Counted from the stretch's first letter, positions 43,528-51,783 are shown. The stretch: 64,000 nt of DNA from Streptomyces sp. CA-210063 (GCF_024612015.1 NZ_CP102512.1:4774001-4838000), one strand, 5' to 3'. Program-made: numbers and translations. Notes: a model not told the origin generated them from the letters alone.

Positions 43528-44927
43528 GCCGCGCGCTCCTTGCCGATCGCCATCAGAGGGTGGGTCTTGCCCGTGACGTCCCGGACCCCGCCGGTGCCGT
43601 CGGCGTCGTCCAGGAGCCCGATCCGTGCGAGCCACTCCTCGAACTCGGGGGCGGGGCGCAGCCCGAGGACCTCGCGCAGGTACAGCGCGTCGTGGTACGA
43701 GGCGGACTGGTAGTTGAGCATGATGTCGTCGCCGCCGGGGGTGCAGATGACGAACGACGCCCCCGCCACGCCCAGCATCGTCAGCATCGTCGCGATGTCG
43801 TCGTCATCGGCGTCCGCGTGGTTCGTGTAGCAGATGTCGAGGCCCATGGGCAGGCCGAGGAGCTTGCCGCAGAAGTGGTCCTCCAGGGCGGCGCGGAGGA
43901 TCTCGCGGCCGTCGTACAGGTACTCGGGCCCGATGAAGCCGACCACCGTGTTCACGAGGAGCGGGTCGTAGCGGCGGGCGACCGCGTACGCGCGGGCCTC
44001 GACCGTCTGCTGGTCGACGCCGTGGTGCGCGCCGGCGGAGAGCGCGCTGCCCTGTCCGGTCTCGAAGTAGAGCGCGTTCCGCCCGACCGTGCCCCGCCCG
44101 AGGGCCCGGGCCGCCTCGTACGCCTCGTCGAGGAGGGCGAGGGTGACGCCGAAGGAGGCGTTGGCGGCCTGGGTGCCGGCGATGGACTGGAACACCAGGT
44201 CGACCGGCGCGCCCCGCTCCATGAGGTCGATGGTCGTCGTGACGTGGGAGAGGACGCAGGACTGGGTGGGGATGGCGTACCGCTGGATGACCCCGTCCAG
44301 CAGCTCCAGCAGGTCCCGTACGGCCTTCGGGCTGTCCGTCGCGGGGTTGATGCCGATGACCGCGTCGCCGGAGCCGAGCAGCAGCCCGTCCAGCAGGGCC
44401 GCCGCCACGCCCGCGGGGTCGTCGGTGGGGTGGTTGGGCTGGAGGCGGGTGGCGAGGCGGCCGGGGAGGCCGATCGTGGAGCGGAAGGCGGTCACGACCC
44501 GGACCTTGCGGGCGACGGCCACCAGGTCGGCGTTGCCCATCAGCTTCGACACCGCGGCGACCGTCTCGGGCGTGAGCCCGGGCGCGAGCGCGGTCAGGGC
44601 GGCCGTGTCGGCGGCCGGTGAGAGCAGCCACTCCCGGAACTCGCCGACCGTCATCGACGCCACCGGCGCGAAGGCGAGGGCGTCGTGCGTGTCGACGATG
44701 AGCCGGGTGACGTCGTCCACCTCGTACGGGATCACCGGCTCGGCGAGGAACGCCGTGAGCGGCACCTCCGCCAGCGCCCAGCGTGCCGCGACCCGCGCCC
44801 GCGCGGACTCGGCGGCGAGCCCGGCCAGCCGGTCCCCCGAGCGCTCGGGGCTCGCGGCGGCCAGCAGGGCGGGCAGGCCGTCGTAGGTGTACGTCCGGCC
44901 GCCGAGGGTGGCGGAATACGTGCTCAT
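43524..44927 (-). CDS. eutB: Ethanolamine ammonia-lyase large subunit
   Basis: 467 residues. TIM-barrel features: KLMGNADLVAVARKVRV, GLPGRLATRLQPNHPTDDPAGVAAALLDGLLLGSGDAVIGINPATDS, QSCVLSHVTTTIDLMERGAPVDLVFQSIAGTQAAN, ETGQGSALSAGAHHGVDQQTVEARAYAVAR, and NHADADDDDIATMLTMLGVAGASF. It is the catalytic, B12-binding partner of EutC. There are no microcompartment genes nearby, so this is the simple cytosolic pathway. ATG at 44927; the divergent permease lies 215 bases away. Confidence 0.95.
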   Translation of the reverse strand: MSTYSATLGGRTYTYDGLPALLAAASPERSGDRLAGLAAESARARVAARWALAEVPLTAFLAEPVIPYEVDDVTRLIVDTHDALAFAPVASMTVGEFREWLLSPAADTAALTALAPGLTPETVAAVSKLMGNADLVAVARKVRVVTAFRSTIGLPGRLATRLQPNHPTDDPAGVAAALLDGLLLGSGDAVIGINPATDSPKAVRDLLELLDGVIQRYAIPTQSCVLSHVTTTIDLMERGAPVDLVFQSIAGTQAANASFGVTLALLDEAYEAARALGRGTVGRNALYFETGQGSALSAGAHHGVDQQTVEARAYAVARRYDPLLVNTVVGFIGPEYLYDGREILRAALEDHFCGKLLGLPMGLDICYTNHADADDDDIATMLTMLGVAGASFVICTPGGDDIMLNYQSASYHDALYLREVLGLRPAPEFEEWLARIGLLDDADGTGGVRDVTGKTHPLMAIGKERAA

Positions 44928-45141
44928 GCCGGCGACCGTACGGAAGGCTCCACCGCCCGGTCCACGGTCTCCCTGGAGAGTTAACCGAGCCGTTCGCCAC
45001 CGAGAATTTCTAAAGGTCTGGTTGACAAACATTTAACGCGTCGAGACTCTTGGCCGACTCATTCGGGCTAGAGAGTTCCGGTTCAGCAGGTCCATGCGGC
45101 AGTGCGCGGCACGATCACGGCATCCAGGAAGGGGCCACCCG
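44928..45141. promoter_or_regulatory. Divergent eutBC / permease promoter region
   Basis: A relatively AT-rich patch (45000-45040) includes TTGACA at 45022-45027 on the permease side and TTAACC and TTTCTAAA-type elements on the other. Short GAGAGTT repeats occur at 44976 and 45072. A shared regulator site is likely, but none can be named. No cobalamin riboswitch was recognised. Confidence 0.4.
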
Positions 45142-46674
45142 ATGGCAGTACAAGAGGGCGTCGCCCCCGACGAGGCACCCGACGCGCCCGGGGCCGGTGC
45201 AGGCGGCGGAGGGGCCGTTCACCGGCTCAAGCCCAACGCGGTCGGCCTGCTGGGCGTGGTCTTCATGGCCGTCGCCACGGCCGCGCCGATCACGGCGATG
45301 ACGGGCAACGTGCCCTTCATGGTGTCGTCCGGCAACGGCATCGGGGCACCCGCCAGCTACCTCGTCGCAATGGTCGTCCTGGCGATCTTTTCCGTCGGCT
45401 TCACCTCGATGGCGAAGCACATCACCTCCACCGGCGCCTTCTACGGCTTCATCTCCTACGGCCTCGGCCGCACCGTCGGCCTCGCCTCCGGACTGCTCGC
45501 GACCTTCGCGTACGTCGTCTTCGAACCGGCCCTCATCGGCATCTTCTCGGTCTTCGCGACGACGACCCTGGAGGACCAGACCGGGGCGAACATCCCGTGG
45601 TGGACCTTCGCGATCCTGATGCTCGCGGTCAACGCGATGGGCACCTGGTTCGGCGTGTCGGTGGCCGAGAAGCTGCTCGTGGTCCTCCTGGCCACCGAGG
45701 TGACGATCCTCGCGGCGATGGCGATCTCCGTCGCCCTCCACGGCGGCGGCCCGCACGGCTTCACCTTCGGCCCGGTCAACCCGGTCAACGCCTTCCAGGG
45801 CACGTCCGCCGGTCTCGGCCTCTTCTTCGCCTTCTGGTCGTGGGTCGGCTTCGAGTCGACGGCCATGTACGGCGAGGAGTCCCGCGACCCGAAGAAGATC
45901 ATCCCCAAGGCGACGATGATCTCCGTCCTGGGCGTCGGCGTCTTCTACGTCTTCGTCTCCTGGATGGCCATCATCGGCAACGGCGAGGCCGAGGCCGTGG
46001 CGGCCGCCTCCTCCTCGAACCCGCTCGCGATGTTCTTCAACCCCACCGAGCAGTACGTCGGCCACTGGGCGGTCGTGGTGATGCAGTGGCTGATGATCAC
46101 GGGTTCGCTGGCCTGCGGCATGGCCTTCCACAACTGCGCGGCGCGCTATCTGTACGCGCTGGGCCGCGAGGGCGCCGTCCCGGGTCTGCGGCAGACCATC
46201 GGCCGCACCCACCCCCGGCACGGCTCCCCGCACATCGCCGGCTTCGTCCAGACCGTCGTCAGCGGCGTCCTGCTCCTCGTGTTCGCCGTCGCCGGCAAGG
46301 ACCCGTACTCCGGTACGTACGTCCTTCTCGCCATCCTCGGCACCATGGCCATCCTCGTCGTCCAGGCCGTCTGCTCCTTCGCCGTCCTGGCCTACTTCCG
46401 CTCGCACCACCCCGAGAGCCGCCACTGGTTCAGGACGCTGGTCGCCCCGCTGGTGGGCGGCGTGGCGATGCTCGCGGTGGTCGTGCTGCTGGTGTCCAAC
46501 ATGGGGGTCGCGGCCGGTCCCGAGTCGGGGTCCTTCGTCCTTCAGGCCACCCCCTGGATCGTCGGCCTGGTCGCGGTGGGCGGTATCGCCTACGCCCAGT
46601 ATCTGAAGCGGCGGGCGCCCGAGCGGTACGCGCTGCTGGGCCGGACGGTGCTGGAGGAGACGAAGGAGCGGTAG
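45142..46674 (+). CDS. APC-family permease, probably ethanolamine importer
   Basis: 510 residues with about 12 spans. APC signature near the N-terminus (LKPNAVGLLGVVFMAVATAAPITAMTGNVPFMVSSGNGIGAPASYL), then FFAFWSWVGFESTAMYGEESRDPKKIIPKAT, as in ethanolamine/amino-acid transporters. Its divergent position next to eutBC supports ethanolamine as substrate; sequence alone does not prove it. ATG 45142 has AGGAAGGGG upstream. A strong terminator follows. Confidence 0.88.
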   Translation: MAVQEGVAPDEAPDAPGAGAGGGGAVHRLKPNAVGLLGVVFMAVATAAPITAMTGNVPFMVSSGNGIGAPASYLVAMVVLAIFSVGFTSMAKHITSTGAFYGFISYGLGRTVGLASGLLATFAYVVFEPALIGIFSVFATTTLEDQTGANIPWWTFAILMLAVNAMGTWFGVSVAEKLLVVLLATEVTILAAMAISVALHGGGPHGFTFGPVNPVNAFQGTSAGLGLFFAFWSWVGFESTAMYGEESRDPKKIIPKATMISVLGVGVFYVFVSWMAIIGNGEAEAVAAASSSNPLAMFFNPTEQYVGHWAVVVMQWLMITGSLACGMAFHNCAARYLYALGREGAVPGLRQTIGRTHPRHGSPHIAGFVQTVVSGVLLLVFAVAGKDPYSGTYVLLAILGTMAILVVQAVCSFAVLAYFRSHHPESRHWFRTLVAPLVGGVAMLAVVVLLVSNMGVAAGPESGSFVLQATPWIVGLVAVGGIAYAQYLKRRAPERYALLGRTVLEETKER

Positions 46675-46706
46675 CCCCGACCGCTCTTGAAGAGCCGTCA
46701 GCTTTC

Positions 46707-46739
46707 CCGCCCCCGGCAGACCACGGTCACCGGGGGCGG
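46707..46739. terminator. Hairpin terminator after the permease
   Basis: CCGCCCCCGG (46707-46716) and CCGGGGGCGG (46730-46739) pair perfectly, 32 bases after the permease stop. Confidence 0.75.
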
Positions 46740-46796
46740 ACTGACGGGCGATCAGGGGACGAGTTCCGCCAACGGCACCTCCAAGGGGGTGACGAC

Positions 46797-46964
46797 ATGT
46801 CAGTTCAGCTGGGTGTGGCGGCCCAATTCATGGGAAACACCAGCTCATTCGGTCACTTTGAGGGGCCGTCAGGGGGCCTGTCGGTCACTCGACAGGGCGA
46901 CCTTTCATACGGCCGTTCAGTCCTATTTTCACCTCACCCCGGGCTTCTCCGAAATGACAGCTGA
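46797..46964 (+). CDS. Possible leader peptide or small protein (55 residues)
   Basis: ATG at 46797 is preceded by AAGGGGG with 7 bases of spacing, an excellent ribosome site. The frame (begins MSVQLGVAAQFMGN, ends GLLRNDS) stops 17 bases before a long hairpin that leads into the next gene. Third-position G/C is only about 60%, unlike local genes, so it is either a recent acquisition, a leader peptide or chance. Confidence 0.35.
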   Translation: MSVQLGVAAQFMGNTSSFGHFEGPSGGLSVTRQGDLSYGRSVLFSPHPGLLRNDS

Positions 46965-46980
46965 AATGGCCGTCATTACG

Positions 46981-47017
46981 TTCGTTCTCGTCGGCAGGTC
47001 CTGCCGGCGAGAACGAA
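46981..47017. promoter_or_regulatory. 17-bp hairpin before the TTG-started secreted protein
   Basis: TTCGTTCTCGTCGGCAG and CTGCCGGCGAGAACGAA form a 17-base-pair stem with one G-U pair and a 3-base loop. It ends 3 bases before the AAGGGGA ribosome site of the next gene and follows the small frame at 46797-46964. It could end the upstream transcript or control translation. Confidence 0.65.
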
Positions 47018-47033
47018 GAGAAGGGGAAGTGCA

Positions 47034-47651
47034 TTGCGCACTCGTACCATGACGGTGATCGCCGCTTCCGTCGGCGTGGCGGTCGCGACCGCCACAGGTG
47101 TCACCTACGCCAGCTCCGCCCTGGAATCCGCCCCCGAGTCCGCCCCGATCACCAAGGACGCCGCCCCCGCCCCTCCCCGCGGCGGCAACGGCACCGGCAC
47201 CAACGCCGGCTCGAACGCCGCCGCCGACGCCGGACGGAACGACAGCTGGGGCGGCTCCAGGAAGGGCAACGAGGGCCAAGGCAACGAGGGCCGAGGTGAA
47301 AACCGAGGGGACAACCGGCGCGACGACGACGAGGACGACCGGCGCGACGACGAGCACGACGGCCACGTCATGATCAACGAGCGCACGTACGGCGCCGAGC
47401 CGGGGTCGTGCATCGCCGTCGTCAACGTGAACCAGCAGCTGATCGGCGCGACCACCTTCAACATCCGGAACGAGAGCAAGAAGACGGTCGAATTCTTCAA
47501 CGGGATCACCTGCGACAACGGTTCTCCCGCCGCCACGGTCGGCCCGCACAGCTCCACCACGTCCATCGAGGGGGAAAACCGGGGCAATCTCATCCTGGGC
47601 AGTTTCCGCGTGATCGATGACTCACACAATTCCCACCACTCCCGCCGCTGA
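47034..47651 (+). CDS. Secreted protein with charged linker, unknown function
   Basis: 205 residues. Signal peptide (TMTVIAASVGVAVATATGVTYASSA), then a disordered Gly/Asn/Asp/Arg-rich linker (GNEGQGNEGRG, RRDDDEDDRRDD) and a beta-rich domain: GSCIAVVNVNQQLIGATTFNIRNESKKTVEFFNGITCDNGSPAATVGPHS, with two Cys. The TTG at 47034 is the start because AAGGGGA ends 6 bases upstream; an ATG at 47049 would be badly spaced. A terminator follows at 47686. Confidence 0.72.
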   Translation: MRTRTMTVIAASVGVAVATATGVTYASSALESAPESAPITKDAAPAPPRGGNGTGTNAGSNAAADAGRNDSWGGSRKGNEGQGNEGRGENRGDNRRDDDEDDRRDDEHDGHVMINERTYGAEPGSCIAVVNVNQQLIGATTFNIRNESKKTVEFFNGITCDNGSPAATVGPHSSTTSIEGENRGNLILGSFRVIDDSHNSHHSRR

Positions 47652-47973
47652 CAGGAACGGACAGCCCCTCATCGAAGCATCGGAAACCCCGGCTCGCCGC
47701 AATCGAGCCGGGGTTCCGGCACAGGGCATCCCTCGGGGAGATGACCTCCCCATATTAATCCGCGCGGATCAGCCGCAGTTCCGGTGATTACTCCTGACGG
47801 GTTATCGCCCGCGCGTGAGCGGTGCGACAGGAGGGGGCCGGAGCCAGCACGCTGACCGGTGTTGTGCTCGCTCCTCGATCGGCTTTGGCCATCTCTGTCC
47901 GGAGGGGGTCTGGTGACGCCAAATCAAAGTCGCCACACTTCGGATAGTGAGGTTCGACGGCCAGGGGGAGCTG
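47652..47973. other. Intergenic region before the nucleotide cassette
   Basis: 322 bases with a perfect hairpin (next entry) and, from about 47740 on, a drop in G+C that marks the left edge of the island. No gene recognised; the frame open on the other strand across 47788-48402 has no coding bias. Confidence 0.5.
47686..47716. terminator. Hairpin terminator
   Basis: AACCCCGGCTCG and CGAGCCGGGGTT form a perfect 12-base-pair stem with a 7-base loop, 35 bases after the secreted-protein stop. Confidence 0.8.
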
Positions 47974-48408
47974 ATGGATCCTACACTTCTGGTTCTGGCG
48001 GGCGCGGGTGGTACAGCGCTGGTCCAGGCCATGGTGACTGATACCTGGGCAGCGGTGCGCGACAGTGCCGCCAGACTGCTGGGCCGCGGCGACGCGCAGC
48101 GGGAGTCGAGCGCGCTGGTGCGGCTGGATGCTTCGCGGGAAACCCTGAGGCAGGCCACTCCGGCGACGGAGGAGTCCGTTCTCGCTACGCAGAGCGCTCT
48201 GTGGTCCGGCCGCTTCGAGGCGGTACTGGAGGAGCATCCCGACCGTGCCGCCCTGCTGAGGTCGTTGCTGAGCCTTGCCGAGGAGGCCGTCGGAGCCCAT
48301 GGCAGCCGTGTGCACACCCAGCACATCTCCGCGGCTCGGGACGCTTATGTCGCCGGGCGGGATCAGACGGTCCGGTTCGGGCGGCTCCCAGAGGGCGGTC
48401 ACGACTGA
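47974..48408 (+). CDS. Small protein with N-terminal hydrophobic helix and C-terminal AGRD motif
   Basis: 144 residues. It starts with a hydrophobic helix (MDPTLLVLAGAGGTALVQAMVTDTWAAVRDSAARLLG), continues as an amphipathic helical body (FEAVLEEHPDRAALLRSLLSLAEEAVG) and ends with ISAARDAYVAGRDQTVRFG. This plan is familiar from Streptomyces small proteins in NLR and conflict loci, where the yVAGRDqt-type end may be an adhesive signalling motif; that role is inference. ATG 47974 has AGGGGGAG upstream. It is the first gene of the island, followed one base later by the next start. Confidence 0.7.
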   Translation: MDPTLLVLAGAGGTALVQAMVTDTWAAVRDSAARLLGRGDAQRESSALVRLDASRETLRQATPATEESVLATQSALWSGRFEAVLEEHPDRAALLRSLLSLAEEAVGAHGSRVHTQHISAARDAYVAGRDQTVRFGRLPEGGHD

Positions 48409-48409
48409 C

Positions 48410-49543
48410 GTGGCGGTCGACCATGGTCACGGCCAGCGGATGGAGTCACAGCGCGACGTCTTCGGAGCCGGCCGGGATCTCCACCTGAACGTCGGTGCCA
48501 TGAACGGCGGATCAGCACAGCCGTCGCCGCCTTCACCTACGTACGACCGCAGCAGACCGCTGTTCATCCAGTATCTGAACCCCGAAGTGCTGGCCTGCTA
48601 CGGCCTGTTCTGCCGAGGCGTGCACTCGGAGCGAGTCCTACGGGAATCGCTGCGGATCACCCGGCTCGCCGTCCTGTTGACCGACGCGAACCTCGTGTTT
48701 CCCGCCTCGTACATCTTCGAGGTGCCCTGCTTCGCTGTCTTTCTACGCGAGATTTCGCCTCTTGTCGCGTCGGGCAGGGTTTCCTGTGTCGCACCCGTGA
48801 TGGATCTCGAGGCGTACAGGGAGTTGAAGGCCGAAGAATACAGGCACGACAGAGTGAATCCCTATGCCGCAAAGGTGGAATTAGGCGGCGAACGGATTGT
48901 CGCCTGGCAGCCCCGCCTGGGAAGTTCGACGGCGGACATATCCTCCTTATGGCATTCGGCATTCGAAGAGAACGGGGACTTCTCGGGGCTGGTCGAGTCG
49001 GTTTCGGCCCGCTGGTCGGGCCGCCGGGAGGACATCGAGGATTCGCTCTATTCCGTTCCGCAACGGCTTGAAGGGCAGGCCGTGGTGGGCAGGTTCGTAC
49101 AGAAGGTGATTCCCATCGGCCTGACGGCCCGTGAATCCACCCGTGTCAATATCCTGCTGTCGAGGGCCTACCTGCTGAGCTATCTGCGGGACCTCAGGGC
49201 GAACATGCTCGTGGATTTCGACCATTCAGATCTTTCATGCGGTGTGTCCGCCGCACACGAAGGGTCCGCGTTCTCCCTTCTCTCCGCACGCAGATTCGAC
49301 TTGGCGCTGCGATGGATCGGCATTCACACCTACGTCCATGGCACTGCGAGTTGGCAGCAACTCATCTCGCTGCGATCGATTCCCGAGTTCGGCGAACTGA
49401 CGCTCGCACTCTACGCACAAGATTATCCGGTATCGCTCAGATCGGCCGTCGTAAGGATCAGAAGGACAACCGAAATAAAGGATGCGGAAAATTTCGCACA
49501 AGCCCAACGGAATGTGTGCGTCGTGGTGTCCCAGTTATGTTAG
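48410..49543 (+). CDS. Unknown protein with N-terminal AGRD motif
   Basis: 377 residues. The N-terminus has ESQRDVFGAGRDLHLNVGAM, echoing the C-terminus of the previous gene. The body begins RPLFIQYLNPEVLACYGLFCRGVHSERVLRESLRITR and has no family I can name; it is mixed alpha/beta with no membrane span (VFPASYIFEVPCFAVFLREISPLV, ARESTRVNILLSRAYLLSYLRDLRANMLVDF). It contains three TTA codons (48881, 48947, 49535), so translation should depend on bldA. Start GTG at 48410, one base after the previous stop, with GAGGGCGG upstream; ATG 48440 is an alternative. Base composition is clearly more AT-rich than its surroundings. Confidence 0.7.
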   Translation: MAVDHGHGQRMESQRDVFGAGRDLHLNVGAMNGGSAQPSPPSPTYDRSRPLFIQYLNPEVLACYGLFCRGVHSERVLRESLRITRLAVLLTDANLVFPASYIFEVPCFAVFLREISPLVASGRVSCVAPVMDLEAYRELKAEEYRHDRVNPYAAKVELGGERIVAWQPRLGSSTADISSLWHSAFEENGDFSGLVESVSARWSGRREDIEDSLYSVPQRLEGQAVVGRFVQKVIPIGLTARESTRVNILLSRAYLLSYLRDLRANMLVDFDHSDLSCGVSAAHEGSAFSLLSARRFDLALRWIGIHTYVHGTASWQQLISLRSIPEFGELTLALYAQDYPVSLRSAVVRIRRTTEIKDAENFAQAQRNVCVVVSQLC

Positions 49544-49579
49544 CGTGACACCGCACAACAAGCCAGGGAAAAGGGTTCC

Positions 49580-50164
49580 GTGAAAATGCTGCTGTCAGTC
49601 TACTGTTCAGGGTCGATCGCAAAAGGGGCGGGTGATGAAAAGAAAATTTGCTGGACGAGAACCGAAAAAGAGCAGGTACGGAAAGCGGCCCACCCCCACG
49701 ACGTCGTATTCCTTAATCCGGACGATCCCATCGTTGATCCGGGGAACGTCCTGGGACAGTTCGGCCGCGACATGTACCAGGTCATGGTCGCCGACGCCGT
49801 GATCGTCGACGCGCGGGAGCGCAGGGGGCTCGGCATCGGGGTCGAGCTCGCGGCGGCGGTCGCCATGGGGACACCGGTCATCGTCGTGGCGCCTCGCAAC
49901 TCCAAGTATCGCCTGGATGAACTGCACTATCGGGGTGTGACCGTCACCGATTACGTCCACCCGCACGTGGCGTCCCTGGCCACGCATGTGGTGGAGAGTT
50001 TCCACGACGCCGGCCGGTATCTGGCGAGGGCCGTGACCGAGAAGAAGAAGCCCGCGCGCCTGCCGCAGTGGCTGGACTCCGCCATCACGGAATACCGTGA
50101 CAACGTGTTGCCCCATGATCAACCGATGTTGGCTGCTCGGAAGCGACTTGCCCTGGCGAAATAG
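49580..50164 (+). CDS. Nucleoside 2-deoxyribosyltransferase-like enzyme
   Basis: 194 residues. N-terminal strand and Gly-rich turn (LLSVYCSGSIAKG), substrate loop region around FLNPDDPIVDP, and the family core DMYQVMVADAVIVDARERRGLGIGVELAAAVAMGTPVIVVAP, where the Glu in GVEL matches the nucleophile position of NDT enzymes. Family members break N-glycosidic bonds of (deoxy)nucleosides or nucleotides, or are used in nucleotide-centred signalling. GTG 49580 (or ATG 49586) has AGGGAAAAGGG upstream. Followed after 23 bases by a phosphoribosyltransferase. Confidence 0.8.
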   Translation: MKMLLSVYCSGSIAKGAGDEKKICWTRTEKEQVRKAAHPHDVVFLNPDDPIVDPGNVLGQFGRDMYQVMVADAVIVDARERRGLGIGVELAAAVAMGTPVIVVAPRNSKYRLDELHYRGVTVTDYVHPHVASLATHVVESFHDAGRYLARAVTEKKKPARLPQWLDSAITEYRDNVLPHDQPMLAARKRLALAK

Positions 50165-50187
50165 TCGGAACGTAGGGGAGAACGCCT

Positions 50188-51063
50188 GTGATCACCCGCA
50201 CATCCGGCAGTTTCCTTGAGAAGGTGGAACTCGGCGATTCATCGCCGCACCTTTCTCTGGTCCACAACGATCCGCTCGAGCGCATCATGTTCGATCGGAA
50301 CTTAGCAGGAGTTGAATTTCGGCGAGCATGCTTAGAGGCTTCCCGCCTGTTCATCGATCATCTGATGGACGAGTTCGATCCCGAGCATGCAGCGGAACTG
50401 ATGATTCTCAGCAAGGGCCTCGTGTACCAGCTCGCGGAGGCGGTCGCGACACAGACCGGAAAGAATCTGCCGACGAACCTGATCGCCACGTCAAGAGTCT
50501 CCGTGTCCAGCGATCAGGTGAAGGTCGAAATCCCCTACGCGAAATTCGAAGCTCCGAGCCGGACGCTCCTCGTGGGAGACACGGTGGCTTCGGGAGCGAC
50601 GATCGTCGCGGCGCTCGAAGCGTATCGGAAGCTTCACCCGCTGGACCAGGTCTTCGTCGTTTCGTACGCGGGGACACTGGTCGGTGCCAGGAAGATCGAG
50701 GAGTACTGCCGAAAGCGTGCCATCAAGGTGAAGTTCCTGTTCGGCCTGGCAGCTTTCGGCCTGGCCGACAACGGCTTCGACCTGTCATTCCTGCATCCGG
50801 AAACCGTCTGCCGGGAAGAGTATCGGCGACGGGCAGCGGAGCAGTTCGCCGGAATCCCGGTCTCGGCGATCGGGTGGGATTTCGGATCGCAGGCCATGGC
50901 TCCCCAGAAGTACCGCCAGCTGTGCTGGATCGAATCCGAGATGTGGAAGCTTCAGGGGGAAGCGTGCTTCAAGACCGCCGAACAACCGCACGAGCTTTCG
51001 CTCCTGCGGCACGAAGAGGCAGCCTATTCAGACATCGCCGACACTCTCAGGGAGAGTCTGTAA
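50188..51063 (+). CDS. Type I phosphoribosyltransferase
   Basis: 291 residues. The PRPP-binding loop is SRTLLVGDTVASGATIVAALEAY (VGDTVASGAT), with the hood region before it (LPTNLIATSRVSVSSDQ) and strand VFVVSYAGTLVGARKIEEYC after it. The C-terminal half is unusual for simple salvage enzymes and ends helical. It would join a base to PRPP, or the reverse. Two TTA codons (50302 and 50332) predict bldA dependence. GTG start at 50188. The last 36 bases overlap the 3' end of the opposing kinase gene. Confidence 0.82.
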   Translation: MITRTSGSFLEKVELGDSSPHLSLVHNDPLERIMFDRNLAGVEFRRACLEASRLFIDHLMDEFDPEHAAELMILSKGLVYQLAEAVATQTGKNLPTNLIATSRVSVSSDQVKVEIPYAKFEAPSRTLLVGDTVASGATIVAALEAYRKLHPLDQVFVVSYAGTLVGARKIEEYCRKRAIKVKFLFGLAAFGLADNGFDLSFLHPETVCREEYRRRAAEQFAGIPVSAIGWDFGSQAMAPQKYRQLCWIESEMWKLQGEACFKTAEQPHELSLLRHEEAAYSDIADTLRESL

Positions 51064-51708
51064 GCGCTGCTTGATCGACGACACGACCTCCTCCTTCGGT
51101 CCGCCGGCATCGATGCCGAAGCACGGCCACCGTGCGCCGAACACCTCTCTCACCGACGGCAGGAGTTCATGAAAACGCCTGCTCCTCGCCAGCAGCGGAC
51201 CCATCGAGTCATCGGCTCGCCGCTGCAGGCGCGGAGCATGGCAGCAGCCGCCTTCTCCCCGTGTGTCCTGACCACACGTTCCGCATACGAGGCGCTTGGC
51301 GGAACGTGCGATGAGTACGTCCTGCGGTGCTTCGAGAACGAACCCGACGACCCGGTCACCGGTCATGTTCACCGTCTTGAGAACCGTCGGAATGCTCGCG
51401 GCCTGTTCGACCGTGCGCGGATACCCGTCGAAGACCAGCCCGTTGCCCGCCTCCCGGGGCAGGTGATCCTTCAGCAGCCGGCAGTAGACCTCCACCGGCA
51501 TCGGCATACTGCGCCGCATCCGAGACGCGATCAGCCGCCGTAGTTGGAGGTCCTTCGCGTTCCTGGCCGCATCCCGTAGGACCTGTCCGCTCTGGAAGGC
51601 GTGGAGGCCGAAGTCATCGGCCAGGAGGCGAGAGATGGTGGACTTTCCGACTCCGGGTGCGCCGATGAGGAAGACGACAGTCCTCCGCCGGCCGGCCGCT
51701 GCACTCAT
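51028..51708 (-). CDS. Adenylate-kinase-like nucleoside monophosphate kinase
   Basis: About 226 residues. P-loop FLIGAPGVGKSTISRLL, NMP-site region FQSGQVLRDAARN, FDGYPRTVEQAA (as FDGFPRT in Adk) and a lid with a Cys cluster (RLVCGTCGQDTRGEGGCC). It would phosphorylate a nucleoside monophosphate with ATP. It is too divergent to be the housekeeping Adk. The frame is open to ATG 51765; ATG 51708 is preferred because it places the P-loop near residue 15, although GAGAGGG is very close to it. It is convergent with, and overlaps, the phosphoribosyltransferase. Confidence 0.8.
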   Translation of the reverse strand: MSAAAGRRRTVVFLIGAPGVGKSTISRLLADDFGLHAFQSGQVLRDAARNAKDLQLRRLIASRMRRSMPMPVEVYCRLLKDHLPREAGNGLVFDGYPRTVEQAASIPTVLKTVNMTGDRVVGFVLEAPQDVLIARSAKRLVCGTCGQDTRGEGGCCHAPRLQRRADDSMGPLLARSRRFHELLPSVREVFGARWPCFGIDAGGPKEEVVSSIKQRLQTLPESVGDV

Positions 51709-51783
51709 CCCTCTCCCATGGTTCCGCAGGGTCACCATGTGGCTACCACGGCGTGTGCGGATCATGCGAGGAACGGCGAAGCG

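Noticed and set aside
46687..47052. Open frame of 121 codons after the permease
   Set aside because: No ribosome site, runs through the terminator and hairpin, and lacks coding bias.
47788..48402. Antisense frame across the first cassette gene
   Set aside because: No ribosome site or recognisable family; the sense gene has a strong start and continues into a coupled operon.
47740..51780. Integrated element with att sites
   Set aside because: The region is AT-rich and may be acquired, but no integrase, tRNA or flanking direct repeat was seen.
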